A stretch of 7,354 nt of DNA. Source: Chloroflexota bacterium (GTDB taxonomy: Bacteria > Chloroflexota > Dehalococcoidia > SZUA-161). The notes beneath the pieces were generated by a model, which did not search any database, was not told the DNA's origin, and saw only the letters and a program-made list of their open reading frames with translations. Below are positions 1-6,343 of the stretch, piece by piece. The stretch lies in the NCBI GenBank assembly GCA_003229915.1, contig QIGA01000008.1, positions 1 through 7,354 of the forward strand, written 5' to 3'. The position numbers and the translations under genes are program-made. Position 1 is the first letter of the stretch, and each line of letters starts with the position of its first letter.

Positions 1-1214
1 TCAGCACCTGGATCCAGGCCGAGACCGGAAGGCCGCCAGAGAACTGGCTTGAGTATCGCGTCGGGGCCTCAGGGGGTGGGTTTGACCGCATAGACTTCGT
101 CTTCCCTGAGAAGCCCGTGGATCAGGCCCTCAAACCGGAGGATATTGACCTGTCGATACCCCTGAATCGAAGAGATGACGACAACAGCCCCCGAATCGAG
201 ATCGGATTTCCGGTATACGGCGGCGGAATGAGCTTCGGGGCCATAAGCCTTGCCAGCATCGTCGCGCGAGCCAAAGCCTATGGGGCTTTTAACTCCTTCA
301 CCTGCACCGGCGAGGGCGGCTACCCGGACGAACTAATTCCATATAAGGACCACGTCATCACCCAGGTAGCTACCGGCCTGTTCGGAGTCAGGGAGGAAAC
401 TATCCAGCGGGCCCGGATCGTCGAGTTCAAGTACGCGCAGGGCGCAAAGCCTGGACTGGGAGGGCACCTTCTGGGGGATAAGGTGACTACAGCGGTGGCC
501 AATATACGGGAGTCGGTCGTGGGCAATGCCCTCTTCTCCCCATTCCCATTCCACTCGGTCTACTCGGTTGAGGACCACAAGAAGCACGTAGACTGGATCA
601 AAGCCATCAGCCCCAAAGCCCTGGTAGCCGTCAAGGTTTCAAGCCCCACCGACGTAGACATGGTGGCCGTGGGCAGCTATTACGCAGGCGCGCACATCAT
701 TCACATCGACGGCAGCTACGGTGGTACTGGCGCGGCGCCAGACATCGCCAAGAAGAATATCGCCATGCCCATCGAGTACGCCATTCCCAAGGTGCATCAG
801 TTTCTGCTCCAGGAGGGCATCCGCGATCAGATAACGCTTATCGCCTCGGGGGGTATCCGCACCGCCTGGGATATCGCCAAGGCCATTGCACTCGGTGCCG
901 ACGGGGTTGTGATCGCGACTGCTGAGATGGTTGCGCTCGAATGTATCCGCTGCGGAAAGTGCGAGAGCGGGCGTGGCTGTCCGCGCGGCATCGCCACTAC
1001 CGATCCCGAACTGTCAACCACCTACGAGGTGGACTGGGCAACCCAGCGTCTGATCAACCTCTTCCATTCCCTTTCAATCCAGCTCCAGGAGATTCTCTGG
1101 CGCTTCGAGATGAAGAGTGTAAGGGAGCTAGTGGGCCGGTCAGACCTGCTACGCCACCAAGACTACACCGCGAGAACTTCGTCAACCTCCGGTGAGCTAG
1201 CGGGAGTGCGCTAA
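1..1214 (+). CDS. gltB: Glutamate synthase FMN/Fe-S synthase-domain subunit, 5'-partial
   Basis: This is the FMN-binding synthase domain of glutamate synthase, which combines ammonia with 2-oxoglutarate to make glutamate in the cytoplasm. The reading frame is open from the left edge (first full codon at 3), so the gene begins outside the window; the GTG at 117 is internal. Residue numbers below count from that GTG. Family hallmarks are the glycine-rich YGGGMSFGAIS early in the domain, KPGLGGHLLGDKV, DGSYGGTGAAP (phosphate/FMN and substrate region) and ASGGIRTAWDIAKAIALGAD (FMN phosphate loop). A cysteine cluster follows: C276, C279, C282 and C288, the last in a CP pair, spaced CX2CX2CX5CP. 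Classical GltB uses three cysteines for a [3Fe-4S] cluster, so a [4Fe-4S] cluster is possible here. The glutaminase and GXGXG domains are absent from this chain and lie in the next gene, 31 bases downstream, presumably in one operon. The symbol reflects domain content only. Confidence 0.9.
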   Translation, partial: STWIQAETGRPPENWLEYRVGASGGGFDRIDFVFPEKPVDQALKPEDIDLSIPLNRRDDDNSPRIEIGFPVYGGGMSFGAISLASIVARAKAYGAFNSFTCTGEGGYPDELIPYKDHVITQVATGLFGVREETIQRARIVEFKYAQGAKPGLGGHLLGDKVTTAVANIRESVVGNALFSPFPFHSVYSVEDHKKHVDWIKAISPKALVAVKVSSPTDVDMVAVGSYYAGAHIIHIDGSYGGTGAAPDIAKKNIAMPIEYAIPKVHQFLLQEGIRDQITLIASGGIRTAWDIAKAIALGADGVVIATAEMVALECIRCGKCESGRGCPRGIATTDPELSTTYEVDWATQRLINLFHSLSIQLQEILWRFEMKSVRELVGRSDLLRHQDYTARTSSTSGELAGVR

Positions 1215-1245
1215 ATCAAGAAGGCATGACTAGAAAGCCATAAAC

Positions 1246-3876
1246 ATGAGACCCACAGATCTATCAGACCCGGGCTTTGTCAAACCCATCCTCAATTCGA
1301 GAAGAGGGCTCACCGCTGGGATGCCCGCCATTCCCCGTGAGAAGTCGGCCGAGGAGGGCGGCTGCGGTGTCGTTGGGTTTGCAGCAAGCGTCCCTGTCCG
1401 AGGCCGGCACATCTTCGAGCCGTCTATTCAGATGCACAACCGGGGGAACGGCAAGGGCGGAGGAATCGCCTGTGCCTGCCTGAACCACCAGCAGCTCGGT
1501 GTGGACGAGGCTACCCTGCGTGACGATTACATCCTTCAAATCGCTCTTCTCGACCCTACTGCCGAGGCCGAGGTCGAGGAAAACTTCGTCAGTTCCCATT
1601 TCACAATCGATCACAAGACCAGGGTGGAACCCGTCGTCCATTGGAAGGATTTGGGGCTGCCCATCCAGCCCCCGGGCATAGTCCGTTACTTCGTCCGGGG
1701 TAAGGACGACATGCTCCAGAGATTCGCCGAGGAAAACGCTCTTTCCAGCATGCCAGCACGAGATATCGAGGATGAATTCGTCTATCAGAACAGCGTCCGG
1801 CTTAACCAGCGCTACTATGCGTCGCTGGGAGACAAGCGAGCATTCGTGCTCTCCCACGCCAGGAACCTCATGATCTTCAAGATCGTGGGCTATGCCGAGC
1901 ACGTGGTGCAGTACTACGGGCTCGAGGACTTCCAGGCACAGGTTTGGATCGCGCACCAGCGCTATCCCACCAAGGGGCGCGTGTGGCACCCTGCGGGGTC
2001 GCATCCCTTTATCGGCATGAACGAGGCCCTGGTTCACAATGGCGACTTTGCCAATTACTATAGCGTCTCCGAGTACCTGCGGCAGCATAACATTGCGCCC
2101 CAGTTCCTGACCGACACCGAAGTGTCAGCACTGCTGTTCGACCTCTGGAGCAGGGTTTACAAATACCCATTAGAGTACGTAATAGAGGCCTTAGCCCCCA
2201 CCACCGAGCTTGACTTCGACCGGCTCCCGCAAGAGAAGCAGCGCATATACAGGCTGATCCACGCTCTGCACATGCACGGCTCGCCCGACGGCCCCTGGTT
2301 TTTCATCATCGCCCATAGCAAGCCAGATGACAATACCTACCGGCTGTTGGGGATTACGGACACTGCGATGCTCCGGCCCCAGGTTTTCGCCTTCCAGGAG
2401 GGGGATATCAGCATAGGCCTGGTCGCCTCGGAGAAGCAGGCTATCGACGCCACGCTCCGCTCCCTCTCCCAAGAAGACCAGCGCTTCCGTCCTGTCGCCG
2501 ACCGCTACTGGAACGCACGTGGTGGAAGCCACACAGACGGGGGCGCATTCTCCTTCACCATCATCCAGAACAACGGGGCCAGCTCGGTCTCCTGCGCAGA
2601 CAAGTTCGGGAAAGCTATCACAGCGCCGCCCGGTGAATACCAGATTAACCTGGCCATAGAGCCACAGGCCCCGGCCGGCGCTGAGGAACTTGTCAGCCAG
2701 GTCGATGCGGATACCGCCGCAGGAAAGGCGGAGGAATCATTCTCCCGCATCGTATCCGAGCTCCCTTCCTGGAGCCTCGACCAACTCCGCTGGCTGCTCC
2801 GTGAGATCGAAAATATGGCCGCCAGGAGCGATGATGCAAGGGAGGGCGCCATCGCATTGCTCGCGCTCCTCAATGACCGGCGCTACGACTGCGGCAAGAT
2901 GAGGCGCAGTTCGATCCTGGAGATCGTCCGTGGCAGTATCGACAACATCCTTGACTTGGTGCCGCCCATATCCTCAAAGGTATCGGGCCGGTTCACACGA
3001 ATAGACTGGAATTCCAGAGACGCGCTTAGAGCCCCTGAGGGTAATGAGAGGATTCTGGTGATCCACGGGCGGGATTTTCCGCCAGAGGGCGATGACTGCG
3101 ACGCGCGTATGGCGGTCAGGGCCTATGAGCTCGGATGGAGGTGGCTTGTTGTCTACGGCCTCAAGGGGCAGCGCTTCCAGGGCTGTGGGTTCGGGCCACA
3201 AACAGAGGGGGTGCGTTTAGACATCTACGGCAGCTCGGGCGATTACCTTTCCTCTGGAATTGACGGCATGGAAATCCACGTCCACGACAACGGACAAGAC
3301 CAACTGGGCCAGATCATGAAAAGCGGCTGCCTCGTGGTGTACGGCGATGTCGGCCAGGCTTTCATGTACGGCGCTAAGGGAGGCGAGGTCTATATAATGG
3401 GCAACGCCGCGGGCAGGCCTCTGATCAACGCCGTGGGCAGACCCCGTGTGGTCATCAATGGCACTTGCCTCGACTTCCTCGCCGAGTCCTTCATGGCCGG
3501 TGACCCGCACAACGGCGGCGGTTTCGTAATCCTGAACGGCATCGAGTTCGACGACCAGGGCAAGGTTCGTGAGCAAGCGACTCCGTACCCTGGGTCCAAC
3601 CTGTTCTCTCTGGCCTCAGGAGGAGCTATCTTTGTGCGCGATCCCCACAACAGTATTGTGCAAGAACAGCTCAATGGCGGCGAGTTCGCGGAGTTCGCGG
3701 ATGAGGACTGGAGACTGATCCTGCCCTACCTTCAGCAAAACGAGAAGCTCTTCGGCATCTCCATTGAGCAAGACCTTCTCACTGTTAATGGCGAGCGCCA
3801 CGCGCCCGGAGAGGTCTATCGCAAGGTGCGCGCAGTTAAGCTCGCGGTACTCACCAAGGTGGAAATACCGGAGTAG
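1246..3876 (+). CDS. Glutamate synthase GATase domain fused to GXGXG domain (876 aa)
   Basis: This protein should supply ammonia from glutamine to the upstream FMN subunit. Residues ~40-440 are a class II (Ntn) glutamine amidotransferase. C40 in GGCGVVGF is the expected nucleophile; the 39 residues before it are close in length to the cleaved propeptide of E. coli GltB, so processing to expose C40 is likely. R239 in AHQRYPTKG, H264-NGD and T289-DTE fit the glutamine-binding elements. Residues ~440-600 form a linker without a motif I recognise. Residues ~600-840 are the GXGXG right-handed beta-helix seen at the GltB C-terminus and in FwdC/FmdC. Glycine-turn repeats are visible, for example G662-SSGDY and G700-DVG. 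The classical central and FMN domains are missing between the two halves and are encoded upstream. The ATG at 1246 has only a weak ribosome site (AGAAAG, 1232-1237). The nearest named relatives are the archaeal-type split glutamate synthase proteins, in which these domains are usually separate. Domain assignment is secure; the fused form is unusual. Confidence 0.88.
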   Translation: MRPTDLSDPGFVKPILNSRRGLTAGMPAIPREKSAEEGGCGVVGFAASVPVRGRHIFEPSIQMHNRGNGKGGGIACACLNHQQLGVDEATLRDDYILQIALLDPTAEAEVEENFVSSHFTIDHKTRVEPVVHWKDLGLPIQPPGIVRYFVRGKDDMLQRFAEENALSSMPARDIEDEFVYQNSVRLNQRYYASLGDKRAFVLSHARNLMIFKIVGYAEHVVQYYGLEDFQAQVWIAHQRYPTKGRVWHPAGSHPFIGMNEALVHNGDFANYYSVSEYLRQHNIAPQFLTDTEVSALLFDLWSRVYKYPLEYVIEALAPTTELDFDRLPQEKQRIYRLIHALHMHGSPDGPWFFIIAHSKPDDNTYRLLGITDTAMLRPQVFAFQEGDISIGLVASEKQAIDATLRSLSQEDQRFRPVADRYWNARGGSHTDGGAFSFTIIQNNGASSVSCADKFGKAITAPPGEYQINLAIEPQAPAGAEELVSQVDADTAAGKAEESFSRIVSELPSWSLDQLRWLLREIENMAARSDDAREGAIALLALLNDRRYDCGKMRRSSILEIVRGSIDNILDLVPPISSKVSGRFTRIDWNSRDALRAPEGNERILVIHGRDFPPEGDDCDARMAVRAYELGWRWLVVYGLKGQRFQGCGFGPQTEGVRLDIYGSSGDYLSSGIDGMEIHVHDNGQDQLGQIMKSGCLVVYGDVGQAFMYGAKGGEVYIMGNAAGRPLINAVGRPRVVINGTCLDFLAESFMAGDPHNGGGFVILNGIEFDDQGKVREQATPYPGSNLFSLASGGAIFVRDPHNSIVQEQLNGGEFAEFADEDWRLILPYLQQNEKLFGISIEQDLLTVNGERHAPGEVYRKVRAVKLAVLTKVEIPE

Positions 3877-3884
3877 GCGGCAGC

Positions 3885-3889
3885 GGAGG
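3885..3889 (+). promoter_or_regulatory. Shine-Dalgarno for the OmpR-family regulator
   Basis: GGAGG lies 10 bases upstream of the TTG at 3900 and after the TAG of the glutamate synthase gene (3874-3876). No ATG is available close by in this frame, so it supports TTG as the start. The short 23-base gap suggests the regulator is co-transcribed with the glutamate synthase genes. Confidence 0.6.
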
Positions 3890-3899
3890 ATAACCAGCC

Positions 3900-4574
3900 T
3901 TGCTGAGAGTCTCGATAATAGCTGATGAACACAAGCAGGTGGAGAAGCTGAGTGCGGAGCTCGCTGAGAGAGGCCTGAACTGCTCAGTCGCTTCCGGCAG
4001 AGAGCCCACGCCGGAAAAAGTGGCCGAGCAAGCGCCGGACCTGGTGCTTGTAGCTATGAATGCCTCGCCAAACTGTTCGGGGGCAGAGTATCTGGCGCGG
4101 AGAACCGAGCGGCACGGGCATCCTCCTGTCATCGCCCTGCTCTCCCTGGAGACGCTTGACAGCATCGACCCTGCCGCGCCCATAGATGATTTCGTCATCA
4201 AGCCCTGGGATGCGACCGAAGTAGCACTCCGGGTGAAGCGAACCCTCCGGCGCACAAATGGCATCGGCAGGGGAGAGGCGATAGAATGCGGCGACCTGGT
4301 GATCGATCTGGACAACTGCGAGGTCACAGTCGATGGCAGGCTGGTCACGCTGACCTTCAAAGAATATGAGCTGCTCAGGTTCCTGGCAAGCAACCGGGGA
4401 AGAGTCTTCACCCGCGATGCCCTGCTCGACGAGGTCTGGGGCCATGACTACTATGGCGGGGACAGGACGGTTGACGTACATATCAGGAGGCTCAGGAGCA
4501 AGATCGAGGACTCTACCCACACCTTCATCGAAACCGTGAGAAACATAGGATACAGGTTCCGGAAAGACACGTGA
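3900..4574 (+). CDS. OmpR/PhoB-family winged-helix regulator with degenerate receiver (GlnR-like)
   Basis: This is a 224-residue transcription factor. Residues ~2-115 form a CheY-like receiver domain and ~128-222 an OmpR-type winged helix with TFKEYELLRFLASNRG, the recognition-helix segment DRTVDVHIRRLRSKI and the closing ETVRNIGYRF. In the receiver the usual phospho-acceptor Asp is replaced: PDLVLVAMNAS aligns with the consensus PDLVLLDxMLP, putting A52 at that position. The conserved Thr is also lost (L81 in PVIALLS), whereas D9/E10 and the Lys of KPW (K101) remain. Phosphorylation by a histidine kinase is therefore unlikely, and no kinase gene is present in the window. An OmpR-type regulator that works without receiver phosphorylation and sits beside glutamate synthase resembles GlnR, the nitrogen regulator of Actinobacteria. 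That link is inference from architecture and context, not a demonstrated orthology. The start is TTG with GGAGG upstream. Confidence 0.88.
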   Translation: MLRVSIIADEHKQVEKLSAELAERGLNCSVASGREPTPEKVAEQAPDLVLVAMNASPNCSGAEYLARRTERHGHPPVIALLSLETLDSIDPAAPIDDFVIKPWDATEVALRVKRTLRRTNGIGRGEAIECGDLVIDLDNCEVTVDGRLVTLTFKEYELLRFLASNRGRVFTRDALLDEVWGHDYYGGDRTVDVHIRRLRSKIEDSTHTFIETVRNIGYRFRKDT

Positions 4575-4659
4575 TCGTGGTGACACAGCCGCCAGTGCCC
4601 CCAAATTGTGGCATTGTTCCCCGAAATAGCGATTGGCTTTAAAAATGAGGGTTTTGGGT

Positions 4660-4690
4660 GTCATTGCGAGCGCAGCGAAGCAATCCCATC
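4660..4690. repeat. Dispersed palindromic repeat (ATTGCGAGC...GCGAAGCAAT type)
   Basis: This short element has complementary ends (ATTGC at 4662-4666 and GCAAT at 4679-4683) around a GC-rich core. It belongs to a repeat type that I know as scattered through intergenic DNA of many bacterial genomes and that often creates spurious peptides such as SLRAQRSNP or CHCERSEAIS. Here it supplies the first residues of the small frame that follows, so that frame's apparent N-terminus is not trustworthy. It sits near the point where GC content drops. Recognition rests on memory of the motif, not on a search. Confidence 0.6.
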
Positions 4691-4993
4691 ATAAATACAT
4701 TCAAGATTACGTCGGCGCTCTACGCAACTTGGGATCATGATATAGGTAAGTTCGTGATTCGTGGAGAAGCAACTGATGAGACGCATGTCGCCGTTGAGAA
4801 GTGCATGCAGCAGAAGCTCAGGATGGCGATTGACTTTGAGGATTCTGGATCGACGCAGGTGGTATGGCAAGGCTACATCTACCATGCAGATTTCCAAGTG
4901 TCCGAGCACAACGAAATGGAATGCAGCCTGACCATGCTACTCGATGACTGGTGGGGCATTTTCCCCGGATTTAGCAGCTTCTACTTTTGCTAG
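4691..4993 (+). pseudogene. Unrecognised small ORF, probable gene remnant
   Basis: About 100 codons of open frame continue from a GTG at 4658 inside the dispersed repeat and end at a TAG at 4991-4993. The translated product has mixed, protein-like composition (for example KFVIRGEATDETHVAVEK and VVWQGYIYHADFQVSEH), which suggests it is or was coding. I do not recognise the family; the alternating hydrophobic pattern suggests beta strands, and any resemblance to phage tail-tube proteins is too faint to use. There is no convincing ribosome site. The 5' end lies in the repeat, and the stop codon is part of the CTAG that borders the MITE-like element, so both ends may be truncated. It could instead be an intact small gene with an unusual start. 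Confidence 0.35.
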
Positions 4994-5070
4994 GGCCTGT
5001 CTCAGAATTATGGGTAGCCGAGAGCAGATGCTCTCGGCTACCCTTGTTTTGTCAAATTTTCGGATGCCCT
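4994..5070. mobile_element. MITE-like element, copy 1 (77 bp, CTAG-flanked)
   Basis: This is the first of two copies, about four fifths identical by eye, lying in the same orientation; the other is at 7153-7230. The right-hand 30 bases are almost unchanged between them. The centre is a perfect 15-bp inverted repeat, and the outer ends are weakly inverted. CTAG occurs directly on both sides (4990-4993 and 5071-5074), which looks like a 4-bp target-site duplication. Insertion at CTAG with 4-bp duplication is known for IS5-family elements, so a non-autonomous derivative of that kind is a reasonable inference. No transposase is present. It sits between convergent genes, six bases past the end of the dehydrogenase gene. 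Confidence 0.6.
5012..5053 (+). terminator. Perfect 15-bp hairpin with T-rich tail inside MITE-like copy 1
   Basis: The arms GGGTAGCCGAGAGCA (5012-5026) and TGCTCTCGGCTACCC (5029-5043) pair completely around a two-base GA spacer, which would open to a 4-base loop. TTGTTTTGTC follows, so on the + strand it has the form of an intrinsic terminator and would end transcription from the left. On the - strand the hairpin also forms, but the sequence after it is not T-rich. Its location between convergent transcription units suits a terminator, although its primary origin appears to be the repeat element. Confidence 0.55.
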
Positions 5071-5076
5071 CTAGAG

Positions 5077-6330
5077 TTACCTCATTCTTCTCCCGGCGTA
5101 CCATGCGCAAAAGGGTTTGATGAGCAAGTCAGGTAAGGGTGTGCTTTGATATCTCTCGAAAGCGAAGCGAGAGACCTCAACCAGCAGTCTCCCTATTCGT
5201 GCTTCGGCTGAGTCTTTCAGATTCAGAAACCTTTCTTCTGCGATTAACTCGGCGAATTGCCTGGGGGGCATGCCCCGCCCCTCAGCCTCTTTCAACACGT
5301 GCGCTACATCGTTGCTAACCTTTCGTTCAATGAGGCTCCTCGCGAAATTCTGTCCTGCAACATCCATGATATCTGCCAGAACGCCTCCACAGTTTGCAAT
5401 GAAGTCCGGGACGGACACTATGCCGCGCCTGAACAGTATCTGCTCGGCCTCAGGGGTGGTGGGTACGTTTGCGCCGGGGCAGATTATCCTCGCTGCCACA
5501 CGGGCCGCATTCTGTGGATTGATGCTATGATAGCTAGCGCAAGGCGAAAGCACGTCCACTTGGAGCTCCAGCAGCTTGCTCCTCTCTATGCGCTGAGCAC
5601 CGCTATACATTTCAACTACCCTGCTGCCCACTTGGTTGTAGAGTTCGATGAGCTTGTCCACAACCAGCCCTTTCTCATTGTAGATCGCACCTCTGGCCGT
5701 CGAAATGGCAACCACCTTTACATCACTCTCAGAAAAGAGGCGCGCAACAGCGCTGCCGACATCACCAAAACCCTCTATAGCTAAGCTAGACCCAGCAAGG
5801 CCCAGTCCCTTATGTTGCGCAGCTCCCGCGGCGGCTGCCAACACAGTTAAACCTGTGTAGAATCCCCCTCTCGAACGTTGCCTCCCCTTATGCACCTTCA
5901 TTCCAACTGCTGCCAAAATGACACTTATGTCCTCAGGTGTTGTCCCCAAGTCTGAGCCAAGAAGGCAGCGATTACCTTTCAACAAGGGCATTAGCGCCTT
6001 GCCAAATGCCGTCAATAGTGCCTGTTTCTCACCAGGTGGACTTTCGGGATTACCAATAATGCCTACCTTGACTCCACCGATCGCACTATGCGTATAGCCA
6101 AGTTTCAAGGTCATCGTCCTTGCCAGGTCAGCAACCTGGGGTAGCGATACCTCAGGCGCCATCCTTACACCGCCGCAGCACCTCCCGTTCACGGTGGAAT
6201 CTATGACAATATATCCTAGCAATCCCAATTCCCTATCAACAACCTCGCCTGAAAGCGTTGGGCCCATACTGAGTCGGTGGCCTTCTCCTTCTGGCTTCAT
6301 ATCTTCCATATCAGGAAATGTGTGTCTCAT
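5077..6330 (-). CDS. Glu/Leu/Phe/Val dehydrogenase family protein (417 aa)
   Basis: This is an NAD(P)-dependent amino acid dehydrogenase of the glutamate/leucine/phenylalanine/valine superfamily, which reversibly deaminates an L-amino acid to its 2-oxo acid and ammonia. Visible motifs are GGVRM (53-57), MTLK with K76, GGVK with K88 (expected catalytic Lys), SDLGT with D127 (expected catalytic Asp), the Rossmann loop GFGDVG (187-192), GANVPTTPEAE (286-296) and VPDFIANCGGV (307-317). Length suits the family. GGVRM is more like leucine dehydrogenases than glutamate dehydrogenases, and the usual EGANGP reads PGANVP, so the substrate cannot be named. The usual Asp after the second Rossmann strand is replaced (AISTARG), which may affect cofactor choice. 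The start is ATG at 6330: GAGGAAG at 6337-6343 is spaced 6 bases from it, whereas the in-frame TTG at 6336 would touch that site. It follows the ferredoxin gene by 11 bases in one operon. Confidence 0.85.
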   Translation of the reverse strand: MRHTFPDMEDMKPEGEGHRLSMGPTLSGEVVDRELGLLGYIVIDSTVNGRCCGGVRMAPEVSLPQVADLARTMTLKLGYTHSAIGGVKVGIIGNPESPPGEKQALLTAFGKALMPLLKGNRCLLGSDLGTTPEDISVILAAVGMKVHKGRQRSRGGFYTGLTVLAAAAGAAQHKGLGLAGSSLAIEGFGDVGSAVARLFSESDVKVVAISTARGAIYNEKGLVVDKLIELYNQVGSRVVEMYSGAQRIERSKLLELQVDVLSPCASYHSINPQNAARVAARIICPGANVPTTPEAEQILFRRGIVSVPDFIANCGGVLADIMDVAGQNFARSLIERKVSNDVAHVLKEAEGRGMPPRQFAELIAEERFLNLKDSAEARIGRLLVEVSRFAFERYQSTPLPDLLIKPFCAWYAGRRMR

Positions 6331-6336
6331 ATCCAA

Positions 6337-6343
6337 CTTCCTC
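6337..6343 (-). promoter_or_regulatory. Shine-Dalgarno deciding the dehydrogenase start
   Basis: GAGGAAG on the minus strand overlaps the TGA of the ferredoxin gene (6342-6344). It is 6 bases from the ATG at 6330 and 0 bases from the TTG at 6336, which favours ATG. The overlap with the upstream stop codon suggests translational coupling between the two genes. Confidence 0.7.

Noticed and set aside
1226..1243. Five-codon minigene (MTRKP) between the two glutamate synthase genes, with AGAAGG just upstream
   Set aside because: Too short to distinguish from chance; spacing to the purine run is only one or two bases and no leader-peptide logic is visible.
1264..2088. Long minus-strand open frame (274 codons) opposite the GATase-GXGXG gene
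   Set aside because: It is a shadow of the strongly supported + strand gene in GC-rich DNA, with no recognisable domain.
3681..3698. Tandem GAGTTCGCG repeat in the GXGXG gene
   Set aside because: Only two units, in frame (EFAEFA), within a normal coding region; most likely chance or a small local duplication.
4594..4620. Possible terminator after the regulator (AGTGCC paired with GGCATT)
   Set aside because: Six pairs including a wobble around a 10-base loop and no real T-run; the stronger hairpin is at 5012-5043.
3984..4664. Minus-strand open frame of 226 codons opposite the regulator
   Set aside because: The + strand encodes a clear OmpR-type regulator; the antisense product shows no motif and overlaps it almost fully.
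5257..5784. Plus-strand open frame opposite the dehydrogenase gene
   Set aside because: Antisense shadow of the Rossmann and catalytic-domain coding sequence; the product shows no family motif.
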